Source: a virus. From it: a stretch of DNA of 44,085 bases. The stretch covers positions 1 to 44,085 of the IMG/VR virus record IMGVR_UViG_3300047323_000240; one strand, 5' to 3'. Under the pieces are notes generated by a model that worked only from the letters and a program-made list of their open reading frames with translations, was not told the origin of the DNA and ran no database searches. Shown here piece after piece: positions 32,332 through 40,626 of the stretch. How positions within the stretch are numbered: the stretch's first letter is position 1; every line of letters starts with the position of its first letter. The position numbers and the translations under genes are program-made.

Positions 32332-33396
32332 ATGAGCCAGAACTGGATGCGCCACTTTGAGCTTCTGCTCACTGATGACAGTGGCAAGGGGATCAGCCTT
32401 TCCGATTTCAAGGTGACGTTCAATATTGAGTGGACGAACACGTTATGGCCGCGCGTTGCCCTGGTGAAAATCTATAACCTGTCGAAGGATACTAATAGCC
32501 GGATTCTTGGCAGTGAGTTTTCGAAGATAAAGATGATCGCCGGCTACGATGGGTTGGCTTCGGCAGTGGATGCCAGCCAGGTAGGTGTGGTGCGAAACGT
32601 TGATACCTCTCAGGTAGGCCAGACTGACGGGCAGAACTTCGGGGAAATCTTTAACGGAGAAATTCGTTTCACCATCACCGGCCGTGATAACCCAACAGAC
32701 ACTTTTATTCTGGTCCAGGCTATCGACGGCCACCAGGCATTTGAGCAGGCGCAGATGATGACGACTCTCGCAGCCGGGTACACGGTAGCGGACCTTCACG
32801 CGGTGACTATGAGCACTTTTGCTCCGTTTGGAGTAACTCAGGGCATTACCGGCGCAATGCCCGACACTGTGTTTCCACGCGGGCGGGTGATGTACGGCAT
32901 GAGCCGTGACGTGATGAGTAATGTTGCCATACAGTGCAAAGCAAACTGGCAGTTTGTTGATGGCCAGGTGCAGATGGTGCCTACGGATAAATACATCCAT
33001 GAGGCTATTGTGCTGAACAGCGACACTGGACTGATCGGGATGCCGCAGCAAACAATGGGGGCCGGCGTTAACGTCCGCTGCCTCATCAATCCCAATATCA
33101 GAGTGGGCGGCCTGATTGAGTTGGATCAGGCTTCCGTGTACCGGGCATCGCTTTCATCCAGTGAGGTTCAGTCGATACCGGGAAGGGCCAGTGAGGCCAG
33201 TAATAACGGCAATCTGACCGTAAACGGAACCCTGCAACAGCCCGCAAGTATTGCCACTGATGGCGTGTATATCGTGCAATCAATAAGCTATAATGGCGAC
33301 ACAAGAGGGCAGGCGTGGTACATGGATTTGATGTGCTTTGCCCGGGGATCGGCAGACCTAATGAATGCATCTGCCAAGGAAAGGGCGCTGCCATAA
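32332..33396 (+). CDS. Baseplate hub protein
   Basis: 354 residues. VTFNIEWTNTLWPRVALVKI YNLS near the N-terminus and hub-type beta modules after it, with GQAWYMDLMCFARGSADLMN at the end. Sits at the tail tip below the tube. The end overlaps the ribosome site of the next gene. Confidence 0.82.
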   Translation: MSQNWMRHFELLLTDDSGKGISLSDFKVTFNIEWTNTLWPRVALVKIYNLSKDTNSRILGSEFSKIKMIAGYDGLASAVDASQVGVVRNVDTSQVGQTDGQNFGEIFNGEIRFTITGRDNPTDTFILVQAIDGHQAFEQAQMMTTLAAGYTVADLHAVTMSTFAPFGVTQGITGAMPDTVFPRGRVMYGMSRDVMSNVAIQCKANWQFVDGQVQMVPTDKYIHEAIVLNSDTGLIGMPQQTMGAGVNVRCLINPNIRVGGLIELDQASVYRASLSSSEVQSIPGRASEASNNGNLTVNGTLQQPASIATDGVYIVQSISYNGDTRGQAWYMDLMCFARGSADLMNASAKERALP

Positions 33397-33407
33397 GGAA
33401 TTCACTT

Positions 33408-33749
33408 TTGTTAAAGCCATCATTATTAGTTTCATTGCTTCTTGCTTCACAATTCTCCATGGCCGCTGGGCAGTGCGGTCCATTTCGCATTAGCGCAGGC
33501 CCGGATGATGGCTATATGCGAATAAACGGCATCAAACCAACCAGCCAGAAGGTCACCTTTCTGAAGCAGAAAGACGATTACGACAACATCAAGATGCAGT
33601 GGATGGTGCCTCGAAACGACTACCCTGGCTTTTACGGCATGGACTACCTCAAGCGTAACGGCAAGGCCATTCTGAATGTTGAGGCAGTCCGTAACAACAT
33701 GGATCAGCCGCGGATTTTTGGAACCTACGACTGTGTGAAGGTGAAATAG
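33408..33749 (+). CDS. Secreted protein with two cysteines, unknown
   Basis: 113 residues from a TTG at 33408 with AAGGA eight bases upstream. Signal peptide LLKPSLLVSLLLASQFSMAA, cleavage near AAG-QCG. The mature part has a Cys at each end (GQCGPF and TYDCVKVK), so a disulfide-closed periplasmic protein is likely. Located between baseplate hub and spike genes, where accessory genes insert. Function unknown. Confidence 0.65.
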   Translation: MLKPSLLVSLLLASQFSMAAGQCGPFRISAGPDDGYMRINGIKPTSQKVTFLKQKDDYDNIKMQWMVPRNDYPGFYGMDYLKRNGKAILNVEAVRNNMDQPRIFGTYDCVKVK

Positions 33750-33755
33750 ATTTTC

Positions 33756-33764
33756 TGTTAGAAT
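33756..33764 (+). promoter_or_regulatory. Extended -10 promoter for the accessory pair
   Basis: TGTTAGAAT, an extended -10 (TGn-TAGAAT), about 30 bases before the 33796 gene. The -35 region is weak. Confidence 0.45.
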
Positions 33765-33795
33765 CGGTGCAACTTACCCCAGCATAGGCGGGAAC

Positions 33796-34236
33796 ATGGA
33801 AGCTCAAAATAAAATTCTGTTTGCTTACCCAGTTGAGAGCAAAGAAGACATGTCAAAAGAGGACATGTGCATCCCGAGTCCTTTTTTTACTGATTTAGAA
33901 AAAAACTCTGTTAATCCGCTTGTTGTAACGGTCGGATATTCAGTAATTTTCGGTCGTAGAAGTTACATCCTGATAAATGTATACAAAGTTGGGGAGGATG
34001 ATGATCCGGGCCCTGTCATTAAGGATGGTGCTGTAGATACCCTTAGAGGGGCTTTTTTCCATAATAATATGGGTATTTTCCTTGCTAGCTTTCATATGAA
34101 AGACTTTGAAGTGAAAGGTACCGGATTTTATGAGATTTCTGTAAAGTTGTATGAAGCTGACGAGAATGGGGAAAAAACAGAGAAAATCTTAGACAGCATC
34201 AACTCTCAGTTTTACGTGCAGTCCAAGGAAAAATAA
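33796..34236 (+). CDS. Hypothetical accessory protein
   Basis: 146 residues, soluble, beta-rich (VNPLVVTVGYSVIFGRRSYI, LINVYKVGED, FFHNNMGIFLASFHMKDFEV, FYEISVKLYEADENGEKTEK). The layout suggests an immunoglobulin- or C2-like beta sandwich, but no family is recognised. AT-richer than tail genes. The stop overlaps the next ATG by one base (TAATG), so the two are coupled and may act together. Confidence 0.65.
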   Translation: MEAQNKILFAYPVESKEDMSKEDMCIPSPFFTDLEKNSVNPLVVTVGYSVIFGRRSYILINVYKVGEDDDPGPVIKDGAVDTLRGAFFHNNMGIFLASFHMKDFEVKGTGFYEISVKLYEADENGEKTEKILDSINSQFYVQSKEK

Positions 34237-34703
34237 TGAACAACGTGTACTTGGTCCCTGCAAACGGTGAGGTGGTTGATTCTCTCTTTGACGATCACCA
34301 TAGTAAAAGGAATGGCGATGACGGTGGAAGTGGAGGAGGCGGCATGAACGAGCGAATCGATCGGCTTGAAAAGAAAGTCGACTCACTAGAGTCCACATTG
34401 TCACGCTTGAATGACACGCTGACAAAGCTCGATCATCGCATTGAAATTCAGAATGAAAGATCTTCATCTGCGATGGAAGTTCAGTCTACGAAATTGTCTG
34501 CGGCGATTGAGCTGCAAGGTGAAAAGTTATCATCTTCTATTTCTCAGCAAACCCAGTCTCTGACATCAGCAATGGCAACCCAATCCATCGCATTTGATGG
34601 GAAAATAAAAGATCAGAAACTCGGGATTGTTATGTGGGTTCTGGGATTACCAAGTGTCATTTTTGGTATCTATAAGCTGATTGAAATCATTTCAATACAA
34701 TGA
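34236..34703 (+). CDS. Coiled-coil protein with C-terminal membrane anchor
   Basis: 155 residues. N-terminal 35 residues end in a Gly-rich linker (DDGGSGGGG), a long coiled coil follows (MNERIDRLEKKVDSLESTLS to about 125, with heptads and repeated Ser-rich blocks), then a membrane segment (IVMWVLGLPSVIFGIYKLIE). Tail-anchored sensor or exclusion proteins look like this. Role unknown. Followed by a strong terminator, so the pair forms its own unit. Confidence 0.7.
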   Translation: MNNVYLVPANGEVVDSLFDDHHSKRNGDDGGSGGGGMNERIDRLEKKVDSLESTLSRLNDTLTKLDHRIEIQNERSSSAMEVQSTKLSAAIELQGEKLSSSISQQTQSLTSAMATQSIAFDGKIKDQKLGIVMWVLGLPSVIFGIYKLIEIISIQ

Positions 34704-34721
34704 CTTAATCTTAAAATCATC

Positions 34722-34746
34722 AAACCCGCTTCGGCGGGTTTTTTAT
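34722..34746 (+). terminator. Terminator after the accessory pair
   Basis: AAACCCGC-TTCG-GCGGGTTT followed by T-rich sequence, just before the spike gene. Late transcription must pass it, possibly with Q help. Confidence 0.85.
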
Positions 34747-34756
34747 TGGAGCCAAT

Positions 34757-35509
34757 ATGCCAGTTTCCCAACAAGCACAGGCTGGCGGTCAGCAGCAATC
34801 ATTCGACGCACTGGCTAAATCCATCTTCTCCATGATGCGCGTTTCGATGCCTGGCATCATTCAATCCTTTGATCCAATCGCCGTTACCTGCACCGTCCAG
34901 CCAGCAATAAAGGGCGCGGTGCCAGATGCATCGGGAAACTACACCTCCGCAAACATGCCGCTTCTGATGGACGTTCCGGTGGTATTCCCTCGCGGTGGTG
35001 GCTGCACAATCACCTTCCCGATTAAAGAGGGAGATGAGTGCCTGGTGGTATTCAGCGACCGCTGCATTGATTTCTGGTGGCAGAATGGCGGTGTACAGGA
35101 ACCGGTTGACCCAAGGCAGCATGATTTATCGGATGCTTTTGCATTTGTCGGTCCACAGTCACAGGCGGAGAAGATCAGCAACATCAGCACAACCACACTT
35201 CAGATGCGCACCGATGACGGAGCCGCTTACATTGAACTGGACCCAAACAGTAATCAGGTGAACATCGTGGCCCCCGGCGGGATGAATGTGACAGCTCCAC
35301 TGGCGAAATTCAGCGGAGCCGTGACCATTACCGGAATGCTTACCTGGCTTGGTGGGATGACCGGCAGTCTGGCTACTGGTGTGGCGGCAAAAATCACCGG
35401 CGCCATTGAGTTCTTCGGAAGCCTGAAGGCAAACGGCAAAGTCATTGATGACAGCCACACCCATAGCGGCGTACAGACTGGATCTGGCAACTCAGGCAAG
35501 GTGAACTAA
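34757..35509 (+). CDS. Membrane-puncturing spike, Gp138 family
   Basis: 250 residues. Central tail spike that pierces the outer membrane. Residues 25-110 form the OB-like part (IIQSFDPIAVTCTVQPAIKG, VVFPRGGGCTITFPIKEGDE). Then FWWQNGGVQEPVDPRQHDLS, and a beta-helix-like repeat region ending in DSHTHSGVQTGSGNSGKVN. GGAG lies ahead of the ATG. Confidence 0.88.
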   Translation: MPVSQQAQAGGQQQSFDALAKSIFSMMRVSMPGIIQSFDPIAVTCTVQPAIKGAVPDASGNYTSANMPLLMDVPVVFPRGGGCTITFPIKEGDECLVVFSDRCIDFWWQNGGVQEPVDPRQHDLSDAFAFVGPQSQAEKISNISTTTLQMRTDDGAAYIELDPNSNQVNIVAPGGMNVTAPLAKFSGAVTITGMLTWLGGMTGSLATGVAAKITGAIEFFGSLKANGKVIDDSHTHSGVQTGSGNSGKVN

Positions 35510-35862
35510 TGCGATACAGACGTGAAGATATCGATGGTGATTACACCTTCGGTCAGGGTGATGACACATGGCTGATTAACACGCCAGAGTGCGTCGCTCA
35601 GGCCATTAAAACGCGATTTGAGCTCTGGTATAAGCAGTGGTTCCTCGATCAAACTAAGGGCATGCAGTGGCGCGAGGCTGTCCTGGGGAAGCAAAAGCCA
35701 GAAGTCTATAACCTCGCGATCCGCCAGTACATTCTGGAAACTCAGGGCGTGAATTCAATCTCAACCTTTAATTCGAACCTCAACACCTCATCACGCCGCG
35801 TCATTTTCACGGCGACCATCGACACCATCTACGGAACGACGACAGTCACAAGCGAGGCATAA
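35509..35862 (+). CDS. Baseplate wedge protein (gp25/XkdS-like)
   Basis: 117 residues. WLINTPECVAQAIKTRFELW and FNSNLNTSSRRVIFTATIDT fit the small wedge proteins before baseplate J. Overlaps both neighbours by one base. Confidence 0.72.
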   Translation: MRYRREDIDGDYTFGQGDDTWLINTPECVAQAIKTRFELWYKQWFLDQTKGMQWREAVLGKQKPEVYNLAIRQYILETQGVNSISTFNSNLNTSSRRVIFTATIDTIYGTTTVTSEA

Positions 35863-37058
35863 TGGCTCTCAATCTCGACACGCTGGGGCTCTCCGCTACG
35901 GTGACCGCCTCAGGGATAACTGCGCCTGATTACCAAACAATCCTGACAACCATCACCAATTATTTCTACCAGATTTATGGTGCTGATGCTTACCTTGAGC
36001 CAGACGGTAAAGACGGACAGATGATCGCCCTGGTATCGCTGGCAATTCACGATGCCAATAACACCGCCATAGCCTGCTACAACTCATTTTCACCTTCAAC
36101 CGGACTTTCTGAAGCGTTGACGCGCAACGTGAAAATAAACGGTATTGCGCGTAAGGCCGCTACCAATTCAACTGTTGACGTCACCCTGACGGCATCCACG
36201 GTAGTAACCGTGAACAATGGCTCGGTTAAAGATACCAACAACATCATTTGGAATCTGCCGGCCAGCGTAACCATCCCCCTGGAAGGGATTACGGTAACGG
36301 CAACATGTGCGAACTCCGGTCCTGTTGCCGCTGTCATTGGATCGGTGAACCAGATAAACACACCAACACGTGGCTGGACAGCGGTAACTAACGCCACGGC
36401 GGCCACGGTGGGAAGCGCTGCAGAAACGGATGCACAGTTGAGGCTGAGGCAGGCGCAGAGCGTTGCACTGCCATCGCTGACTCCATTTGATGCTGTTGAT
36501 GGAGCGCTGGCTAATATTGATGGCGTAACCCGTCACAAGCTTTATGAAAACGATACCGGTACTGTGGATAGCAACGGTTTGCCGGCGCACTCCCTGGCGG
36601 CGATCGTTGATGGTGGTGATGCTGATGTTATTGCTCAAACGTTAAGGGGAAAGAAAGGGCAGGGTGTTTCAACCTTTGGTACTACGGCAATATCTGCAAG
36701 CGACACTTATGGCAACCCTCACATAATTAACTTTTCACGGTCATCCAATGTTCCGGTATATGTGGCCATTACCATTAAGGCCTTTACAGGTTACACAACT
36801 CAAGTCGGTGAAGATATGAAAGCGGCGATCGCCGCGTATATCAACTCACTGACCATTGGAGATGACGTTCTTCTCAGCCGTATTTATTCACCGGCAAACC
36901 TCGGCGTAGTGAGTGGTGGCGCAAGTAGGTACTACGACATCACCAACCTTCAGATCGGGAAGACCGCAGGTTCAGTTGCTGCTTCTAATATTGCCGTGGC
37001 GTTCAATGAATCAGCCTCATGCGCAACTGCAAATATCACTGTTACGGTGACGGCATGA
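35862..37058 (+). CDS. Baseplate J/gp47 family protein
   Basis: 398 residues. Wedge component that links hub to tail fibres. Features: YGADAYLEPDGKDGQMIALV, GLSEALTRNVKINGIARKAA, a long Thr/Val beta middle, and GRTDAQ-like AAETDAQLRLRQAQSVALPS near 185. Four-base overlap with the next gene. Confidence 0.9.
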   Translation: MALNLDTLGLSATVTASGITAPDYQTILTTITNYFYQIYGADAYLEPDGKDGQMIALVSLAIHDANNTAIACYNSFSPSTGLSEALTRNVKINGIARKAATNSTVDVTLTASTVVTVNNGSVKDTNNIIWNLPASVTIPLEGITVTATCANSGPVAAVIGSVNQINTPTRGWTAVTNATAATVGSAAETDAQLRLRQAQSVALPSLTPFDAVDGALANIDGVTRHKLYENDTGTVDSNGLPAHSLAAIVDGGDADVIAQTLRGKKGQGVSTFGTTAISASDTYGNPHIINFSRSSNVPVYVAITIKAFTGYTTQVGEDMKAAIAAYINSLTIGDDVLLSRIYSPANLGVVSGGASRYYDITNLQIGKTAGSVAASNIAVAFNESASCATANITVTVTA

Positions 37059-37720
37059 GTAAATATACCGACCTGATTACCAATTATCACAGGGGAAAAC
37101 CCCTGTTCGTCAATCACATCGACCTGTCAACTCGCCCATTATCTGATGTAAACACTTCGCTTAACGAACTGATAACCACCTTTGATATTGATAATGCGGT
37201 AGGTGTTCAACTCGACACTCTCGGTGAGTGGATTGGAAGGACACGAATCGTCAGCCAGCCCATTGCAGGTGTTTATTTCTCTTGGGATACAGATGGACTT
37301 GGCTATGACCAGGGTATCTGGCAGGGGCCATACGATCCTGATGCCGGGTATACAAGCCTCAGCGATGACACTTACCGGATAATCCTCAAAGCTAAAATAG
37401 CTATAAATAGCTGGGATGGAACTAACGACTCTCTTCCAGGGATTTTAGACACCGCACTGGTGGGGTCTGGGCTAACAATGCAGATCGTTGATAATCAGGA
37501 CATGACCATTTCTATATGGGTCTTTCCTGACACTACGATCGCAGATGTTTCATTGGAGTTGCTAGCGGCTATAAGGCAGGGGTATTTAACCGTCAAAGCA
37601 GCCGGCGTTTATACCGGAGAAATTATTACGCCATCAACTGGCAATCAGTTCTTTGGATTCGATATCGAAAATCAATTTATCGCCGGATTTGATGAAGGCG
37701 CATGGGGAGCAACACTTTAA
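37055..37720 (+). CDS. Tail/baseplate protein, DUF2612 family
   Basis: 221 residues from the ATG at 37055. DNAVGVQLDTLGEWIGRTRI, YRIILKAKIAINSWDGTNDS and GFDEGAWGATL at the end are typical of DUF2612, the gpI-like wedge-fibre adaptor. Its stop overlaps the tail fibre start. Confidence 0.85.
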   Translation: MSKYTDLITNYHRGKPLFVNHIDLSTRPLSDVNTSLNELITTFDIDNAVGVQLDTLGEWIGRTRIVSQPIAGVYFSWDTDGLGYDQGIWQGPYDPDAGYTSLSDDTYRIILKAKIAINSWDGTNDSLPGILDTALVGSGLTMQIVDNQDMTISIWVFPDTTIADVSLELLAAIRQGYLTVKAAGVYTGEIITPSTGNQFFGFDIENQFIAGFDEGAWGATL

Positions 37721-38370
37721 TGGCTACAAATAACTTTAAATCTTTTGCATCTGCATCAGGCGCAAATGTTACGCCACAAGCGGATTACGAAGCCTTACCA
37801 GCAGTAAGCACTGGATTTCAATCCGGCAAAGCATCATCTTCTCAAGTTAATAAAGCATTAAGACAATGCTCAACAATGTCGGCTTTGCTTGGGCAGTTTA
37901 TAAATGCCGCAGGACTTGACGCACTTGATAATGGTAACCTCACTGCTTTACTTGCAAACTTTAATGCTGCTTTATCTACAAACCTATCACTCGGTAGCGC
38001 ATCAAAACGAAATGTTGGCATAGGGGTTAACCAGATCCCAGACATGAGTTACTTCGCATCAAATCAGACTGCTAATGGTTACCAGAAATTACCTGGAGGA
38101 TTGATTATACAGTGGGGAACAACTGGATTCAGTGCTGCGTCCACCGGCATTGCAACTACAACATTTCCCATAATGTTCCCGAACGCCTGCCTACAAATAT
38201 CCTTGACTGAAATGACGACAATAAGCGGTTCAACTCCTTACACTGGTATTAATGCTTGGGGGTCAGATACTACTCTGACAACAAGTGGATTTAACGCTAC
38301 TTGTGCCAATCGAATTAGTCAGGCAGCAGCTGTAGCAGAAGCTGCAAGATATATTGCTATAGGATATTAA
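37720..38370 (+). CDS. Tail fibre protein, short, gp53-like C-terminus
   Basis: 216 residues from the ATG at 37720. N-terminal PQADYEALPAVSTGFQSGKA is the usual attachment part. The C-terminal NGYQKLPGGLIIQWGTTGFS to ARYIAIGY is a gp53-like receptor-binding tip. Fibre-assembly gene follows. Confidence 0.85.
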   Translation: MATNNFKSFASASGANVTPQADYEALPAVSTGFQSGKASSSQVNKALRQCSTMSALLGQFINAAGLDALDNGNLTALLANFNAALSTNLSLGSASKRNVGIGVNQIPDMSYFASNQTANGYQKLPGGLIIQWGTTGFSAASTGIATTTFPIMFPNACLQISLTEMTTISGSTPYTGINAWGSDTTLTTSGFNATCANRISQAAAVAEAARYIAIGY

Positions 38371-38371
38371 T

Positions 38372-38791
38372 ATGAATTATGTTTACAGCCCATCCAAAAA
38401 TGCTATGTACGCAGTATCAATGAAAGACGACTATGAAGCTGCTGGAACATGGCCAGCAGATGGGATTGAAATTTCTGATGATATTTTCATTGAATTTAGT
38501 CAAAGTTCGCCCCAAGGAAAAATACGCACTGCGGTTAACGGTGTGCCAGCATGGGTAGATGTTCCGCCACCGACCGCCGAGCAATCAGTGGCTTATGCAG
38601 AGAATTTAAAGATGGGTCTCCTTAATGAAGCAACTAAGGCCATTACGATATGGCAAACGAAATTATTGATGGGGCGAAAACTTACGGATACTGAGTCAGC
38701 ATCATTGAACGCATGGATGGACTACATCGATTTGCTATCAGCTGTAGACACAACCAAAACATCCGATCTTGTTTGGCCTGAATCACCGTAA
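38372..38791 (+). CDS. tfa: Tail fibre assembly protein
   Basis: 139 residues. MNYVYSPSKNAMYAVSMKDD at the start and LMGRKLTDTESASLNAWMDY near the end are typical of Tfa chaperones. Starts right after the fibre stop. Confidence 0.88.
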   Translation: MNYVYSPSKNAMYAVSMKDDYEAAGTWPADGIEISDDIFIEFSQSSPQGKIRTAVNGVPAWVDVPPPTAEQSVAYAENLKMGLLNEATKAITIWQTKLLMGRKLTDTESASLNAWMDYIDLLSAVDTTKTSDLVWPESP

Positions 38792-38803
38792 ATGTGGGAA
38801 GCC

Positions 38804-39925
38804 TTAGGGCTTCCTTATAAATGGGTGCTCTATAAAACGAAAAGTGAAAGAAGTGACTAGTAAAACGACTATGCAATATAAAGGGATGATAAGAAATACA
38901 TTATATGTTGGCAGGAATCTTCCAAAGTAGAAATGAGATACAGCATAATTAAGGAGCAGAAAAATCATAGCATGGAAGAGATAAATACCATAACTTATCT
39001 CACCAATGTAAACTGCGCTCTTTGCTTTAAGTATTTTAGGTTCGCATTCAACTAAAAGAATGAAAAGAATTGTAGTGGTCAGGAATCTAAAATAACTATA
39101 CTTTTGAATTGAAGTTGATGCGATGCTAGCAATTATGATGGATAATGTAATTAGTAATAATGCATTTAAAGTATGCTTGTTTAATGCTTTGCTAAAGCCA
39201 TGTGCAAATGCAGCAAGTCCACCACTTATAAAAAACACCCAAACATTTCTATAACTTGAAATATCAGATTTGTAAAATATAATAGCTGAAATAATTATGG
39301 CCGGTAAAATAAGGCGCTTGCGCATAATTATCAAAGAAAGAAATGGTAATGAGAAGTAAAATGTCCATTCATAAGGCAAAGTCCATAATATAGGTGTAAT
39401 GTATCCTGAAAAGTAGTTGCCTATACTTACATCATTTCCAAAAAAACCAAATAAATAGAATTTTATTATAGGGGTGATGGTTTCTATAGTTATCGACGAA
39501 AGTCCTGACTTGTAGACACCCAAGCATACGACGCATGTGCAGAAGAAAAAATACAATGGAGCAAGTCTTTTGAATCTTGATACAAAGAATGATGCCCAAT
39601 TAATATTAGAGTTATGATTGATGATTTTCCTAAAGAAAAGGAACCCAGATATACAAAAGAAAAGCTGAACCCCTAAGGCGCCGAGATTTCCAATAAAATG
39701 ATAATTAGCTTTAACAAAGGTATCATTAATATAACCTCCCTCTCTAAATCGCCAAGAGTGACTGCACACTACGAGGAGGGCAGCTATACCCCTAAGCCCA
39801 TCAATATATTCAAATCGGTGGGTTTTTTCATACATGTGCGGAAGTATATTCGCCTTATATAATAATCCAGCAAAGACAAAGAAAGAAATTAGTGTTATCG
39901 GAGTAATTAGTAAAGATAAGTCCAT
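38804..39925 (-). CDS. Acyltransferase 3 family membrane protein
   Basis: 373 residues, about ten membrane segments. The N-terminal motif YIDGLRGIAALLVVCSHSWR carries the conserved Arg and His of the family. FFCISGFLFFRK and WTLPYEWTFYFSLPFLSLI follow. Phage members O-acetylate lipopolysaccharide O-antigen and so change serotype and block related phages. AT-rich and on the opposite strand to the fibre genes, so probably expressed in the lysogen. Confidence 0.9.
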   Translation of the reverse strand: MDLSLLITPITLISFFVFAGLLYKANILPHMYEKTHRFEYIDGLRGIAALLVVCSHSWRFREGGYINDTFVKANYHFIGNLGALGVQLFFCISGFLFFRKIINHNSNINWASFFVSRFKRLAPLYFFFCTCVVCLGVYKSGLSSITIETITPIIKFYLFGFFGNDVSIGNYFSGYITPILWTLPYEWTFYFSLPFLSLIIMRKRLILPAIIISAIIFYKSDISSYRNVWVFFISGGLAAFAHGFSKALNKHTLNALLLITLSIIIASIASTSIQKYSYFRFLTTTILFILLVECEPKILKAKSAVYIGEISYGIYLFHAMIFLLLNYAVSHFYFGRFLPTYNVFLIIPLYCIVVLLVTSFTFRFIEHPFIRKP

Positions 39926-40096
39926 GATTATTTACTGTATTTGATCATTATCATTACCGAATTCTAACAGTTAACCCATTAATGGCAAGTGATTCAAATG
40001 ATTTAGGATTGGGAGGATTTAGGCAAAAATTCAGCAGCATCATAGAGATATACTCCTGATGCCAAAATCCTCTTGAAAGGTCATATCGATCAATAG
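39926..40096. other. Intergenic region with inverted repeat
   Basis: AT-rich spacer between the acyltransferase and the LexA-controlled genes. Contains AGGATTTAGGCA (40014-40025) facing TGCCAAAATCCT (40060-40071), 11 of 12 matching. No gene seen. Confidence 0.5.
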
Positions 40097-40116
40097 TACT
40101 GTATGTACATACAGTG
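40097..40116 (+). promoter_or_regulatory. LexA box
   Basis: TACTGTATGTACATACAGTG, a full CTGT-N8-ACAG palindrome just upstream of the 40135 gene. Close to the E. coli consensus. Confidence 0.85.
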
Positions 40117-40134
40117 CTTTATCGAGGCATTCCC

Positions 40135-40377
40135 ATGGCACGCAGATACGACATAGCAACTGCATTCAGAGCAAGCATCAGGATAGCGCCGAACGGCAAG
40201 CGCACCGTGGCCACTGTGGAATTCGTGGAGCATCTTGCGAAGGTAAACCACGATTTCACCCTGGCCGAGGCCAACCGTTGGATTGAGCACTACCAGGGCA
40301 ACTTCCGTGACATCTCGACTGAAGAGGGTGAGCGCCGGACGTTCCACCTCTTCAATCCAAACAACGGGGGGCACTGA
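40135..40377 (+). CDS. SOS-regulated small protein, unknown
   Basis: 80 residues from the ATG at 40135 (GAGG seven bases upstream). MARRYDIATAFRASIRIAPN at the start, then AKVNHDFTLAEANRWIEHYQ and RRTFHLFNPNNGGH. Probably induced when LexA is cleaved. LexA-controlled small phage genes may counter repressors (Tum, antirepressors) or modulate RecA (DinI), but neither similarity is visible. One base separates it from the UmuD-like gene. Confidence 0.7.
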   Translation: MARRYDIATAFRASIRIAPNGKRTVATVEFVEHLAKVNHDFTLAEANRWIEHYQGNFRDISTEEGERRTFHLFNPNNGGH

Positions 40378-40378
40378 T

Positions 40379-40567
40379 ATGGGATTTCCATCACCGGCGC
40401 AGGACTATGTTGAAACGAGGATAGATCTGTATGTGATCTGCCAGGTGCGGCCCAGCGTGAGTCTTTTCGAAATTGACGGTGTTATTCATCTGATGGATTC
40501 CGGATCTAAGCCCATACTAGAGTATTTTTTACTTATAAATCAAAGTGATATTGTAATAAGGAACTGA
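40379..40567 (+). CDS. UmuD-like protein, truncated
   Basis: 62 residues. MGFPSPAQDYVETRIDL matches the UmuD segment GFPSPAADYVEQRIDL right after its cleavage site. The usual S24 domain after it is short and lacks the Ser and Lys of the protease. It may act as a UmuD'-like partner of a polymerase or be a decayed remnant. Follows the LexA-controlled gene by one base, so it is probably co-induced. Confidence 0.7.
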   Translation: MGFPSPAQDYVETRIDLYVICQVRPSVSLFEIDGVIHLMDSGSKPILEYFLLINQSDIVIRN

Positions 40568-40626
40568 CTGTTATTTTGCCAGTTCTACCCCACCTCAATC
40601 GTATTCACCCACACTGGAGAAGAACA

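Noticed and set aside
32443-33051. 202-codon open frame on the minus strand
   Set aside because: Antisense shadow of the baseplate hub gene.
40090-40374. 94-codon minus-strand gene
   Set aside because: Runs through the LexA box and is antisense to the SOS gene, which has a good start.
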